From contig CANDCP010000033.1 of assembly GCA_947383215.1 (NCBI GenBank), positions 1-33,951 of the forward strand: a stretch of 33,951 bases of DNA, written 5' to 3'. This DNA is from an uncultured Roseburia sp. GTDB lineage: Bacteria; Bacillota; Clostridia; Lachnospirales; Lachnospiraceae. The notes under the pieces were generated by a model, which saw nothing but the letters and a program-made list of their open reading frames with translations, made no database searches and was not told the origin of the DNA. Both the position numbers and the translations under genes were made by a program. How positions within the stretch are numbered: position 1 is the stretch's first letter; each line of letters begins with the position of its first letter. Positions 1 through 10,463 of this stretch are shown here, one piece after another.

Positions 1-12
1 AATAAAGGATTT

Positions 13-1449
13 CTACGAGGTTTTCTTTTGTATCAACACAATAGTCTCTACATGCGTTGTAACCAGCCCTGTGAGATTTAAATTTACGCCCGCTTCCACC
101 GCGACAAGAACAAAAGCCGCAATTCCCGCCGCCATTCTTATCTCCTTTTTCTGATGCTTATACGTAAGATAAAAGAGGGCGTACAGCACAGACAAAAGCT
201 CCGTCGCAAAAAGCGAGCTTACGGTCACAATCTCTTTGTCCGCAAACAGCTCGCACAGACTTAAAATCAACAATTCCACACAGAGCGCAATCCCCACCTG
301 CCAAACCGTATTTCCTTCCATATGAATCAAAGTCTCATACACCATTGTCAACAACAGAAAAATGAGCAGAAACGACTGTCTTGCCGGCATACCGTTCGGA
401 AAATGAAACCCATGCCAGACAAAGTCCAGATAGTTATTCGCAAAGCTTAACAGGAAAAAGGCCGCCAGCGCAAGCCGCGCCGCTTTCTTCTTCCATGGAA
501 TTTTCCTGTTCATCGCATAAAGCGCCACGAAAAGAAAAATTGCCGCGCCGCAGTATATGTTCGGCCAGTGATCCTTCAACGCGACTACCTCAACCCCGGC
601 GCAAAAATGCGCCAGCTCATCCCACAGGTTAAAATACCATGTCATAGCCTGCGGAAATCCGGCCCCGTCATTTACCGTGTAGGAAAGCATTTTGATTTCC
701 GGCAGCAAAAGCACGGCGCCCGTCGCCCCCGCCAGCAGTGAAACGCCAAAAAATCTAAGACAGGCCCCTTTCCTCTCATCTTTTTTCAGCTCGCACAAAA
801 GAATTACGAAATAGAGAACTAGAAACAGGCAGACCATAATAGACAGATAATAATTCGAAAGAACGGATAATGCCAACGCTATGTAATACGTAGCAATTTT
901 CTTTTGCGTCACTAACAGTTCCAGACCGAGAATAATCAACGGGGCAAGCCAGAGCACATCCAGCCACATAATATTCCAGTTGTAAGCGCAGCTAAAACCT
1001 CCCAGCGCATAAAAAACTGCCGTCATGGAGAGAATCATATTGTTTTTTCCATAATGCTTTTTCAGATAATACGCAAACGTAAACCCGCAAAGACCCGTTT
1101 TTACCGCGATAAAGAGAAACATCGCCTCTATCACAAATCCGCGCGGACACAAAATCAGCAGCCAGTTTATGGGACTGGCCAGATAATAGGCATACAGCGC
1201 CACAAAGTCGGAGCCAAGCCCCACATGAAAGCTGTATAAAAGAGAATCCCCGCCCTGCAGCTTACCGATAAATTCCGTCATAAACGGCACATACTGATGA
1301 TACATATCAGATCGCAGAAAACATCTGTCGCCGAACGGATACCCGCCATGCATGACAAACACGGCGAGCAGGATCAAAACCGGAACGAAAAACGCCGCCG
1401 CCAGGGGAATATTTTCCCTGTTAAATAATTTTTTTCTTAATTTCATCAT
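13..1449 (-). CDS. YfhO-family polytopic membrane protein, frame broken near the window edge
   Basis: The product is a polytopic membrane protein of the YfhO family, large glycosyltransferase-like proteins implicated in decorating cell-surface polymers. The sequence begins with a basic N-terminus and a first membrane helix, followed by the family-like segment around SDMYHQYVPF and GLGSDFVALYAYY and then roughly ten further hydrophobic helices. The start ATG has a good ribosome site (GGAGG, 6 bases upstream). The frame stops after 478 codons, whereas family members are usually far longer. Immediately before the stop, the minus-strand reading frame starting at position 52 encodes CRDYCVDTKENLVEILY and stays open to the window edge, which fits the family pattern after LTGLVTT better than the in-frame tail. 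I therefore infer a frameshift near 53-54. The exact substrate is unknown. Confidence 0.8.
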   Translation of the reverse strand: MMKLRKKLFNRENIPLAAAFFVPVLILLAVFVMHGGYPFGDRCFLRSDMYHQYVPFMTEFIGKLQGGDSLLYSFHVGLGSDFVALYAYYLASPINWLLILCPRGFVIEAMFLFIAVKTGLCGFTFAYYLKKHYGKNNMILSMTAVFYALGGFSCAYNWNIMWLDVLWLAPLIILGLELLVTQKKIATYYIALALSVLSNYYLSIMVCLFLVLYFVILLCELKKDERKGACLRFFGVSLLAGATGAVLLLPEIKMLSYTVNDGAGFPQAMTWYFNLWDELAHFCAGVEVVALKDHWPNIYCGAAIFLFVALYAMNRKIPWKKKAARLALAAFFLLSFANNYLDFVWHGFHFPNGMPARQSFLLIFLLLTMVYETLIHMEGNTVWQVGIALCVELLILSLCELFADKEIVTVSSLFATELLSVLYALFYLTYKHQKKEIRMAAGIAAFVLVAVEAGVNLNLTGLVTTHVETIVLIQKKTS

Positions 1450-1503
1450 AACATCCCTCCAAAGAATTTATTTTTACTATCACAGTCCTATTTTATCATA
1501 CAC

Positions 1504-1536
1504 AAAAAGCGCCTGCAATGTAAGATAACAGGCGCT
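1504..1536 (-). terminator. Rho-independent terminator after metA
   Basis: An 8-bp perfect stem (arms 1508-1515 and 1529-1536, AGCGCCTG/CAGGCGCT) with a 13-base loop is followed on the minus strand by TTTTGTGT. It lies about 95 bases past the metA stop codon and upstream of the YfhO gene. Confidence 0.75.
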
Positions 1537-1629
1537 CATTTGCAATCTTATTTTCGGTTTTTCATCAATGATTTCTTATTTCCAACAATTTGTACGGTAT
1601 ATTGTCTGTCATTCGCACATTTATGTCCT

Positions 1630-2562
1630 CTATTTTCCAATAATATCCTTCGTATTGATAAATTCATACGGCGTCTGCTGATACACATAGTAATTCAGCC
1701 AGTTCGCGTAGAGCATATTTCCGTGCGATCTCCACTGAAGATCCGGCTTATTGGCCGGATTGTTATCCGGATAGTAATTGAGCGGCGGTTCAATCAGAAG
1801 CCCTTTTTCCACATCGCGCCGGTATTCCTTGTCCAGCGTAATTCTGTCGTACTCCGGATGGCCCATAACAAAAATTTTCTTTCCTTCCCTGTCTATGACA
1901 AGAAACACCCCGGCCTCTTCCGACTCCGCAAGGATCGTAAGTTCGCTTACCGCCGCAATGTCCTCCCTGTAAATCTCCGTATGTCTGGAATGCGGCGCCA
2001 TAAAATAATCGTCAAAACCGCGCACAAGCGGAATTTTGCGATTCATGACCCGGTGCTTATAAATGCCGAATTTTTTCTTTTCCAAAAGATGCTTTTCTAT
2101 CCCGTAATGGTAATAAAGCCCCGCCTGGGCTCCCCAGCAGAGGTGCAGCGTCGAAGTCACATGCTCCTTCGTCCACTCCATAATTGTCGTTACTTCTTTC
2201 CAATAATCCACCTCTTCATAGGCCATCTGCTCTACCGGCGCGCCCGTGATAATCAGTCCGTCAAGATTTTTATCGCACACCTCGTCGAAGCTCTGATAAA
2301 ACTTATTCAGATGGCTCTGCGATGTGTTTTTCGACTGATGCGACGATACGGCCAGAAACGTGACGTCCACCTGAATCGGCGTATTCGAAAGAGAACGCAA
2401 CAGCTGAAGCTCCGTCTCCTCTTTTAACGGCATCAGATTTAAAATCCCGATCTGAATCGGACGGATATCCTGATGCGCTGCCCGCCCTTCGTCCATCACA
2501 AATATATTTTCCCGCTCTAAAATCTCCTTTGCCGGGAGATCGCTCATAATCTTAATCGGCAT
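1630..2562 (-). CDS. metA: Homoserine O-acetyltransferase (MetA family)
   Basis: This enzyme activates the hydroxyl of homoserine for methionine synthesis in the cytoplasm. At 310 residues it has the full family length. The catalytic cysteine is C142 in LCWGAQAG, and H235 and E237 lie in GHPEYD, forming the expected triad. Residue 111 is Glu (TGAPVEQM). In characterised MetA proteins Glu at this place selects acetyl-CoA and Gly selects succinyl-CoA, so despite the usual succinyltransferase label this one should use acetyl-CoA. A purine-rich AAAGGGG precedes the ATG. The gene follows ligA by 51 bases and has its own promoter within the end of ligA. No SAM riboswitch fits in the short leader. 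Confidence 0.95.
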   Translation of the reverse strand: MPIKIMSDLPAKEILERENIFVMDEGRAAHQDIRPIQIGILNLMPLKEETELQLLRSLSNTPIQVDVTFLAVSSHQSKNTSQSHLNKFYQSFDEVCDKNLDGLIITGAPVEQMAYEEVDYWKEVTTIMEWTKEHVTSTLHLCWGAQAGLYYHYGIEKHLLEKKKFGIYKHRVMNRKIPLVRGFDDYFMAPHSRHTEIYREDIAAVSELTILAESEEAGVFLVIDREGKKIFVMGHPEYDRITLDKEYRRDVEKGLLIEPPLNYYPDNNPANKPDLQWRSHGNMLYANWLNYYVYQQTPYEFINTKDIIGK

Positions 2563-2607
2563 ATCTTAAGACCCCTTTTCCCATTTTTGCTCATGTCAGG
2601 TCCTTTT

Positions 2608-5422
<2,815 letters not shown>

Positions 5423-5431
5423 CTATCCGCC

Positions 5432-5456
5432 AAAAACGGAGGCCTTTAGACCTCCG
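5432..5456 (-). terminator. Terminator after the SH3-domain gene
   Basis: A 6-bp perfect stem CGGAGG/CCTCCG (5456-5451 and 5442-5437) with an 8-base loop is followed by five T on the minus strand. It sits between the SH3-protein stop codon and the rluF start, so rluF transcription must read through it or begin within it. Confidence 0.7.
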
Positions 5457-5469
5457 CATTTTCTTTCTG

Positions 5470-6732
5470 TTATTTTAAAAACTCTGTCTTAACAAATCCT
5501 GTCTGTCCGTTCCACTCTACCTTGGTCCAGCCTTCCGCATAACTCATAATTACGGTGACTGTCTCGCCGGTAAACGCCGTTCCGATTTTCTGGGCATCCT
5601 CTCCCATCGAAGCCCGCACATTCACCGTATTGGAAAGCGTAATCTTCGTTCCCTCCGCAACTCCCGGCGCATCGTTATTCTCCTGCGGCTCTTGCTTTGC
5701 CGGCGCCTCTGTCGATACAAATTCGCTTTTTACATAAACTTCCTGACCGTTATATTCCAGCCTGCTCCAGCCGTCCGACGTCGTACCCGTCCTGGTGAGC
5801 GCCGTGCCCGCCGGCACCGTATCCACCAACTGGCCGTCCGCGCTGGCCGATGCGCGAATATTCAAGGTATCCAGGGCATACACAATCTCCGACTCGTCAA
5901 GCGGCTGCTCTGTGTTTGTCTGCGTTTCCGTCTCCGGTTCCTCCTGCTGCTGCGTTTCCGTCTCCGGTTCTTCCCCGTTGCCCGCCTCCGCAATCTCCTT
6001 GGCCCATGCGGCATATGCGTCCGCAATCGTGATATCGATCATCGTGCGCAGCTTCTCGTCCGACGCAAGCGCGTCTTCGTATTTCTTCTGTACGTCTTCG
6101 CGCAGTTTCACCACATCTTCTTCCTGCTCAAAACGGTCAATCCGCGTTTTTATCTCATTGTCCAGCTCTTTCTCCTTATTCTGCAGATTGAACTGGCTGT
6201 ACAGATTGTTAATATAAAGCCCGCCGTCCTCGTCTGTGGATACGTAGAAGAAGTCCAGTCCCGGCGCGAGCGTGTCCACATCCTTAAACTTGATCTCAAG
6301 ATATACGGATACGAGATAGGAACCTTTTTCAAGTCCCTCTTTTGTGTAACACTTGATATTCTCGTAGCCGTCTACGTTCTCCGAAAACATTTTTATAAAA
6401 CTTCTCTCATTCTTTGTCACGGGAGAAGCGTAATTCCTGATTTTCTTCGTCTTTCCCGCCGCATAGGCGCTATAATAATTCTGAATCAGCTCATTTAATT
6501 CCGGAATGGCGTCCACCTGATATTTTTCCGCGGCAAGTCCCGCCTCGCCCACTGCCTCGGTTCCCTCGCCGCTCCCCCCGGAGTTTGACCCGGTAAAATT
6601 GGCCAGTACCAAGATCAATGCCAAAAGCAGCGCGCCTCCCGCAATATAGCGGATATTCTTTTTTACAAACTCCAGTATTTTATCTATCGAAAACCCTTGC
6701 GGGGTCTTATCATTCAATTCCGGTGACTTCAT
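5470..6732 (-). CDS. Membrane-anchored protein with NTF2-like region and two SH3 domains
   Basis: I do not recognise a named gene. A cytoplasmic N-terminus of about 28 residues is followed by one membrane helix (IRYIAGGALLLALILVLANF), so the rest should be outside the membrane. Residues of about 80-185 (ELIQNYYSAYAAGKTKKI onward) resemble an NTF2/SnoaL-like alpha-beta domain. A charged helical region and a Glu/Thr/Gln-rich linker (repeated PETETQ) lead to two bacterial SH3 domains, starting at LNIRASASADGQ and VNVRASMGEDAQ. Such SH3 domains usually bind cell-wall peptides, so a wall-sensing or wall-anchoring role is plausible. AGGAGG lies 9 bases before the ATG. Its promoter carries the upstream 22-bp element also found before xerD. 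Confidence 0.85.
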   Translation of the reverse strand: MKSPELNDKTPQGFSIDKILEFVKKNIRYIAGGALLLALILVLANFTGSNSGGSGEGTEAVGEAGLAAEKYQVDAIPELNELIQNYYSAYAAGKTKKIRNYASPVTKNERSFIKMFSENVDGYENIKCYTKEGLEKGSYLVSVYLEIKFKDVDTLAPGLDFFYVSTDEDGGLYINNLYSQFNLQNKEKELDNEIKTRIDRFEQEEDVVKLREDVQKKYEDALASDEKLRTMIDITIADAYAAWAKEIAEAGNGEEPETETQQQEEPETETQTNTEQPLDESEIVYALDTLNIRASASADGQLVDTVPAGTALTRTGTTSDGWSRLEYNGQEVYVKSEFVSTEAPAKQEPQENNDAPGVAEGTKITLSNTVNVRASMGEDAQKIGTAFTGETVTVIMSYAEGWTKVEWNGQTGFVKTEFLK

Positions 6733-6823
6733 TGTGCAATTCCTCCTATTTCTTATTATCCTTACTCAACTGCTATCTATATATACAATCTAATCTTATC
6801 ATCTCTTTCAAGGGTTAGTTTTC

Positions 6824-6852
6824 ATAATAATACATGGCGCAAGAAAAGTCAA
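6824..6852 (-). promoter_or_regulatory. Sigma-A promoter of the SH3-domain gene
   Basis: TTGACT (6852-6847), 17-base spacer, TATTAT (6829-6824) on the minus strand. A 22-bp GC-rich element lies 4 bases upstream of the -35 box. Confidence 0.75.
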
Positions 6853-6856
6853 ACCT

Positions 6857-6878
6857 ATTTTTAGCCGGGCCGCGCCAA
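6857..6878 (-). repeat. 22-bp GC-rich promoter-upstream repeat, copy 1
   Basis: A 22-base sequence with core GGCGCGGCCCGGC and a following TAAAAA (minus strand) is identical to 11431-11452. Similarity continues patchily toward the promoter (GAAAA, TCAAAC on the plus strand). It sits 4 bases upstream of a -35 box. Function unknown. Confidence 0.7.
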
Positions 6879-6879
6879 A

Positions 6880-6918
6880 CAAAAAAAGAACCGCTGTACG
6901 ATACCGCGCAGCAGTTCT
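6880..6918 (-). terminator. Terminator of the tRNA-Arg gene
   Basis: A 10-bp stem with one G-U pair (arms 6918-6909 and 6896-6887) and a 12-base loop is followed by six T. It begins 7 bases after the tRNA discriminator base. Confidence 0.85.
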
Positions 6919-6924
6919 TTTCTA

Positions 6925-6996
6925 TGCACCCGGCGGGAATCGAACCCGCATTGCCGGAGTCGGAGTCCGGTGTTCTATCCGTTAGACTACGGCTGC
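6925..6996 (-). tRNA. tRNA-Arg, anticodon CCG
   Basis: The sequence folds as a tRNA. The acceptor arm is 6996-6990 with 6932-6926. The anticodon stem CCGGA/TCCGG encloses the loop CTCCGAC with anticodon CCG, which reads the arginine codon CGG. The T stem GCGGG/CCCGC encloses TTCGATT. Two oddities are visible: the fourth acceptor pair is G-G and the third D-stem pair is C-A. The variable loop has only four bases, and the 3' CCA is not encoded. The gene has its own promoter and terminator. Fold and anticodon are clear; whether the mismatches matter is uncertain. Confidence 0.9.
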
Positions 6997-7008
6997 AAAT
7001 ACTTATGT

Positions 7009-7037
7009 ATCATAATACACATTTCGCAAAATGTCAA
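7009..7037 (-). promoter_or_regulatory. Promoter of tRNA-Arg
   Basis: A consensus TTGACA (7037-7032), 17-base spacer and TATGAT (7014-7009). The -35 box overlaps the aroK stop codon, and the tRNA 5' end lies 12 bases downstream of the -10 box. Confidence 0.8.
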
Positions 7038-7543
7038 ATCATTCCGTAAATTTCTTCGGCGATCTGTTCCGGCGTTTTTTTCTCGGTAATAACTTCCCCC
7101 GTTTTGGCAAGCTCATAAAGGGGCGCACGCTCTTTTATCAAGTCCGCAATGTACTCCACATTCATGCGGCCGTTTAACAGCGGACGGTGTTTCGCATTTT
7201 TTACCCTCTCATAAATCGTCTCCGGTTTCGCCGAAAGCAGGATTACCTCCCCGCTTTCTCTCATAAGCCTGCGGTTTTGTTCTCTTAAAATAACCCCGCC
7301 GCCGCAGGAAATTACCGCCGCCTTCCCCGCCGCCGCTTCTTTTAAAACCGCGGTCTCCGCATCCCGAAAATAATCTTCCCCCTTCTTTTCAAAGATCTGC
7401 GCAATCGGCATCCCCTCTCTGGAGACGATCATCTCATCCGTATCGATCTCGCGAAGTCCGTATTTACCCGCCATTGCTCTTGAAACACAGCTTTTTCCCG
7501 CCCCCATAAATCCGATCAGATAAATATTTTTTTCAAGCCGCAT
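7034..7543 (-). CDS. aroK: Shikimate kinase
   Basis: Shikimate kinase phosphorylates the 3-hydroxyl of shikimate with ATP on the way to chorismate. The P-loop is GFMGAGKS near residue 11. The shikimate-binding DTDE pattern appears as EIDTDEMI, the glycine-rich SCGGGVILR loop follows, and the lid region contains RPLL. The start is the ATG at 7543, preceded by AGGAGG at 7 bases. A GTG at 7561 is in frame but has no such site and overlaps the aroD stop codon. The gene follows aroD by 14 bases in one operon. The usual length of about 170 residues is met. Confidence 0.95.
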   Translation of the reverse strand: MRLEKNIYLIGFMGAGKSCVSRAMAGKYGLREIDTDEMIVSREGMPIAQIFEKKGEDYFRDAETAVLKEAAAGKAAVISCGGGVILREQNRRLMRESGEVILLSAKPETIYERVKNAKHRPLLNGRMNVEYIADLIKERAPLYELAKTGEVITEKKTPEQIAEEIYGMI

Positions 7544-7557
7544 GTCCGCTCCTCCTC

Positions 7558-8313
7558 TCACATCGCCTCGTGCAGATACTCCAGCACGGCGCTTAACTTG
7601 TCCATCTGCATCTGCCCCGGCGCCGACGCGCGCGCGTTTGAACCAAACGTAATGCAGGAGCCAAAGACTTCCCCCGCAACGCGGCTTATCACCCCGTATT
7701 TGCCCATCGACATCGTTACGACGGGAAGCGACGGATATTTTTCCTTTATCTCACTCGTCGCAGACAACAGCCGCAGCACATCGGACGGCGTCTTTGGCAT
7801 TACCGCAAGCTTTACGATATCGGCTCCGCCCTCATACATCTTCTCTAAACGCATCCGCATTTCATCGAGAGGCGGCGTCTCCCTGAAATCATGGTGGGAG
7901 GCAATCACCCTCGCGCCGCTTTTTTTCAGCTCCCGAATCGTCATATCAGCGTCTTCGTTTTCAAAATACTCAATATCGATCAGATCCGCGCCGCCTTTGG
8001 CCGCCGTTTCATAGAGCTTTTTTAAATATTCCCTATCTGCCAAAATCTCTCCGCCCTGGTTCTTTGTCCGGAACGTAAACAGCAATACCGTATGCTCTGC
8101 AATCGCCGCAAGCTTCTCCATAACCTTAAAAACCGCGTCCAAAGACATTACATCCGAAAAATAATCCGCGCGCCATTCGATCATGGCCGTTCCCCGGCCG
8201 ATGAGCGCCTCGGCCTCACTTATAACTTCCCGTGCCCCTCTTTCCACGATCGGAACGCAGATATGCGGCTTTCCGCCGCCAAACCCATATCCTTTAATTT
8301 TCAAATCGCACAT
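7558..8313 (-). CDS. aroD: 3-dehydroquinate dehydratase, type I
   Basis: The enzyme dehydrates 3-dehydroquinate to 3-dehydroshikimate through a Schiff base. At 251 residues it has the length of the type I beta-alpha barrel class. The general-base histidine lies in ASHHDFRETP, the Schiff-base lysine in DIVKLAVMP, and the substrate loop in GSNARASAPGQ. The ATG follows a GAGGCGG ribosome site. It is the first gene of an aroD-aroK unit and is transcribed away from aroE from a divergent promoter pair. Together with aroE, aroF and aroK it covers four non-contiguous steps of the shikimate pathway. Confidence 0.96.
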   Translation of the reverse strand: MCDLKIKGYGFGGGKPHICVPIVERGAREVISEAEALIGRGTAMIEWRADYFSDVMSLDAVFKVMEKLAAIAEHTVLLFTFRTKNQGGEILADREYLKKLYETAAKGGADLIDIEYFENEDADMTIRELKKSGARVIASHHDFRETPPLDEMRMRLEKMYEGGADIVKLAVMPKTPSDVLRLLSATSEIKEKYPSLPVVTMSMGKYGVISRVAGEVFGSCITFGSNARASAPGQMQMDKLSAVLEYLHEAM

Positions 8314-8390
8314 ATATCCGCCTCTTTTTTCTCAAAATCGTATTTTTTACCACTCAAAGACGCCAAGTCCCTGCCGTCCGGCTCTGTTTT

Positions 8391-8419
8391 AGTATAACGA
8401 AAGTATTTCAATCCCGCAA
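8391..8419 (-). promoter_or_regulatory. Promoter of aroD-aroK
   Basis: TTGCGG (8419-8414), 17-base spacer, TATACT (8396-8391) on the minus strand. Its -35 box lies only 4 bases from the -35 box of the aroE promoter on the other strand. Confidence 0.65.
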
Positions 8420-8423
8420 GTCA

Positions 8424-8452
8424 TTGACAGAATTATTATTTTCCATTAAGAT
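8424..8452 (+). promoter_or_regulatory. Promoter of aroE-aroF
   Basis: TTGACA (8424-8429), 17-base spacer, TAAGAT (8447-8452). Transcription would start near 8459, which excludes the in-frame upstream start codons and supports the ATG at 8493. Confidence 0.75.
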
Positions 8453-8492
8453 ATGCATGAAATATTTTTATCTGCGAGGAAGTGATCATAAA

Positions 8493-9356
8493 ATGACATA
8501 CGAAATCACGGGAACCACAGGGCTGACCGCGCTTTTGGGACGTCCCGTGGCCCACAGCATTTCGCCTCAGATGCACAACGAAGCTTTTCGGCTTTTAAAT
8601 CTGGACTATCGCTATCTGGCATTTGATGTGGCGCCAAAGGAGCTGCCTTTGGCCGTCGCCGGTCTGAAGGCCGTTCAAATCCGCGGCTTTAACCTGACTA
8701 TGCCGCACAAAACGGCTATTCTTCCGCTTGTGGACGAGCTGACAGACGCCGCAAGACTTTCCGGCGCCGTCAACACGGTAATAAATGAGCAGGGACGTCT
8801 GATCGGACATACCACAGATGGGATCGGCTATATGCAGTCTGCCGCCGACGCAGGATGCGATATCATCGGCAAAACCATGACGCTTCTGGGCGCGGGGGGA
8901 GCCGCCACCGCAATCTGCGTGCAGGCCGCACTCGACGGCGTCTCGGCGATTCATATGTTCAAGCGCCGCAATCTTTCCTGGGACGACTGTCAGAAATTTG
9001 TCAGACGCATCTCGCGGGAAACCGGATGTCAGGTTGCGCTTTACGACATTGCCGATATCGACGCGCTTAAAAGCTGCATCAGCGAGAGCGCCGTTTTAAC
9101 GAACGCCACGAACGTCGGCATGGCGCCGGATACAAACCGAAGCATTGTGCCCGAGGAAATATTTTTTCCGGAATTAATTGTCTCCGACATTATCTATAAT
9201 CCCAGGGAAACGCTGCTCCTAAAGCAGGCAAAATCCCGCGGATGCAAAACTTTTAACGGCTTATATATGCTGCTCTATCAGGGAGCCGCTTCCTTTGAGT
9301 GCTGGACGGGACAAAAGATGCCCGTCTCCGCTATCAAAGATAAATATTTTTCATAA
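8493..9356 (+). CDS. aroE: Shikimate dehydrogenase (NADP)
   Basis: AroE reduces 3-dehydroshikimate to shikimate. The substrate-binding SIS motif appears in PVAHSISPQMHN. The catalytic lysine is in FNLTMPHKTAIL. NTVINEQGRLIGHTTDGIG is the conserved substrate loop, and GAGGAATAI is the dinucleotide-binding turn. The C-terminal NGLYMLLYQG helix is typical. From the ATG at 8493 the protein is 287 residues; GAGGAAG lies upstream. Earlier in-frame starts overlap the promoter. aroF follows after 29 bases, so the two genes probably form an operon. Confidence 0.95.
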   Translation: MTYEITGTTGLTALLGRPVAHSISPQMHNEAFRLLNLDYRYLAFDVAPKELPLAVAGLKAVQIRGFNLTMPHKTAILPLVDELTDAARLSGAVNTVINEQGRLIGHTTDGIGYMQSAADAGCDIIGKTMTLLGAGGAATAICVQAALDGVSAIHMFKRRNLSWDDCQKFVRRISRETGCQVALYDIADIDALKSCISESAVLTNATNVGMAPDTNRSIVPEEIFFPELIVSDIIYNPRETLLLKQAKSRGCKTFNGLYMLLYQGAASFECWTGQKMPVSAIKDKYFS

Positions 9357-9385
9357 TTCTACCGAATAGAAAAGGAGTTTTTACA

Positions 9386-10417
9386 ATGAGTTTTAAATTT
9401 TTAAACGAACTTCCGTCCCCGGAAGAGATCCGCAGAGAATACCCTTTGGCAAAAAAATTTCAGGAAATCAAAGCCGACAGGGACGCTCAGATCCGCAAAG
9501 TTCTGACGGGCGAAGACGACCGGTTTCTTGTTATTATCGGTCCCTGCTCCGCGGACAGCGAGGAACCGGTCGTAGACTATGTAAACCGTCTGACCGACGT
9601 CGCAGAAAAAGTTAAGGATCGCGTAATCGTTATCCCGCGCGTCTACACAAACAAACCACGTACCACCGGCGAAGGTTATAAGGGCATCGCCACACAGCCC
9701 AATCCGGAAAAAGCGCCGGATATGGTCGCAGGCTTGATTGCCATGCGCAAGATGCAGATTCGCGCAATCGAAGAAAGCGGCCTTACTCCCGCAGACGAAA
9801 TGCTCTATCCGGAAAACTGGAGCTATGTGGAAGATCTGCTCTCCTATGTCGCCATCGGCGCACGATCCGTTGAGGATCAGCACCACAGGCTTACCGTGAG
9901 CGGATTCGATGTCGCTTCCGGCATGAAAAATCCCACCAGCGGAGACTTTTCCGTAATGCTTAATTCGGTTTACGCCGCGCAGCACCCGCACCATTTTACG
10001 TTCCGCGGCCACGAGGTTGAGACTACCGGAAACGATCTGACGCACGTCGTCTTAAGGGGCGCCGTCAGCAAACACGGAAACAGCACGCAAAATTATCACT
10101 ATGAAGACATTATGCGTCTCATTCAAATGTATGATGAGCGTGATTTGAAAAATCCCGCCGCTATTATCGACGCCAACCATTCAAACTCCAACAAACAATA
10201 TCAGGAGCAGATCCGTATCGTCAAAGAGGTCATGCATAACCGCAAATTGTCGGGCGATATCAAACGAATGGTCAAGGGCGTTATGATTGAAAGCTACATC
10301 GAACCGGGATGTCAGAAAATTGGCGACCACGTCTACGGCAAATCTATTACGGACCCATGCCTTGGATGGAAAGATTCCGAAGAACTGATTTACACGATCG
10401 CAGAAATGAATCAATAA
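9386..10417 (+). CDS. aroF: 3-deoxy-7-phosphoheptulonate (DAHP) synthase, class I
   Basis: This enzyme condenses phosphoenolpyruvate with erythrose 4-phosphate, the entry step of the shikimate pathway. It is of the AroF/G/H (type I-alpha) class. Visible motifs are LVIIGPCSADS, IPRVYTNKPRTT (substrate binding), GARSVEDQHHR, VVLRGAVSKHGNS, IIDANHSNSNK and MIESYIEPG, which supply the phosphate and metal ligands. An AAAGGAG site precedes the ATG. It is the second gene of the aroE operon and ends at a bidirectional terminator. Sequence alone does not show which aromatic amino acid inhibits it, so the letter F is used by convention. Confidence 0.95.
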   Translation: MSFKFLNELPSPEEIRREYPLAKKFQEIKADRDAQIRKVLTGEDDRFLVIIGPCSADSEEPVVDYVNRLTDVAEKVKDRVIVIPRVYTNKPRTTGEGYKGIATQPNPEKAPDMVAGLIAMRKMQIRAIEESGLTPADEMLYPENWSYVEDLLSYVAIGARSVEDQHHRLTVSGFDVASGMKNPTSGDFSVMLNSVYAAQHPHHFTFRGHEVETTGNDLTHVVLRGAVSKHGNSTQNYHYEDIMRLIQMYDERDLKNPAAIIDANHSNSNKQYQEQIRIVKEVMHNRKLSGDIKRMVKGVMIESYIEPGCQKIGDHVYGKSITDPCLGWKDSEELIYTIAEMNQ

Positions 10418-10431
10418 TCAAAATCGGCATT

Positions 10432-10462
10432 AAAAACCGGATGGAAAATTCCATCCGGTTTT
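10432..10462. terminator. Bidirectional terminator between aroF and xerD
   Basis: A stem with arms 10437-10445 and 10450-10458 (CCGGATGGA/TCCATCCGG) and a 4-base loop is flanked by A-runs on the left and T-runs on the right. It can therefore stop aroF transcripts on the plus strand and xerD transcripts on the minus strand. Confidence 0.85.
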
Positions 10463-10463
10463 A

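Noticed and set aside
1540-2427. A 295-codon open frame on the plus strand opposite metA
   Set aside because: It is a shadow of metA with no ribosome site and an implausible Arg/Ile/His-rich composition.
5881-5980. Short direct repeats in the SH3-protein gene (PETETQ units)
   Set aside because: They encode a flexible linker within the gene; two or three imperfect units are not a tandem repeat array or CRISPR.
5692-6498. A 268-codon plus-strand frame opposite the SH3-domain gene
   Set aside because: Arg/Leu/Phe-rich, no ribosome site, and mirrors the codon bias of the true gene on the other strand.
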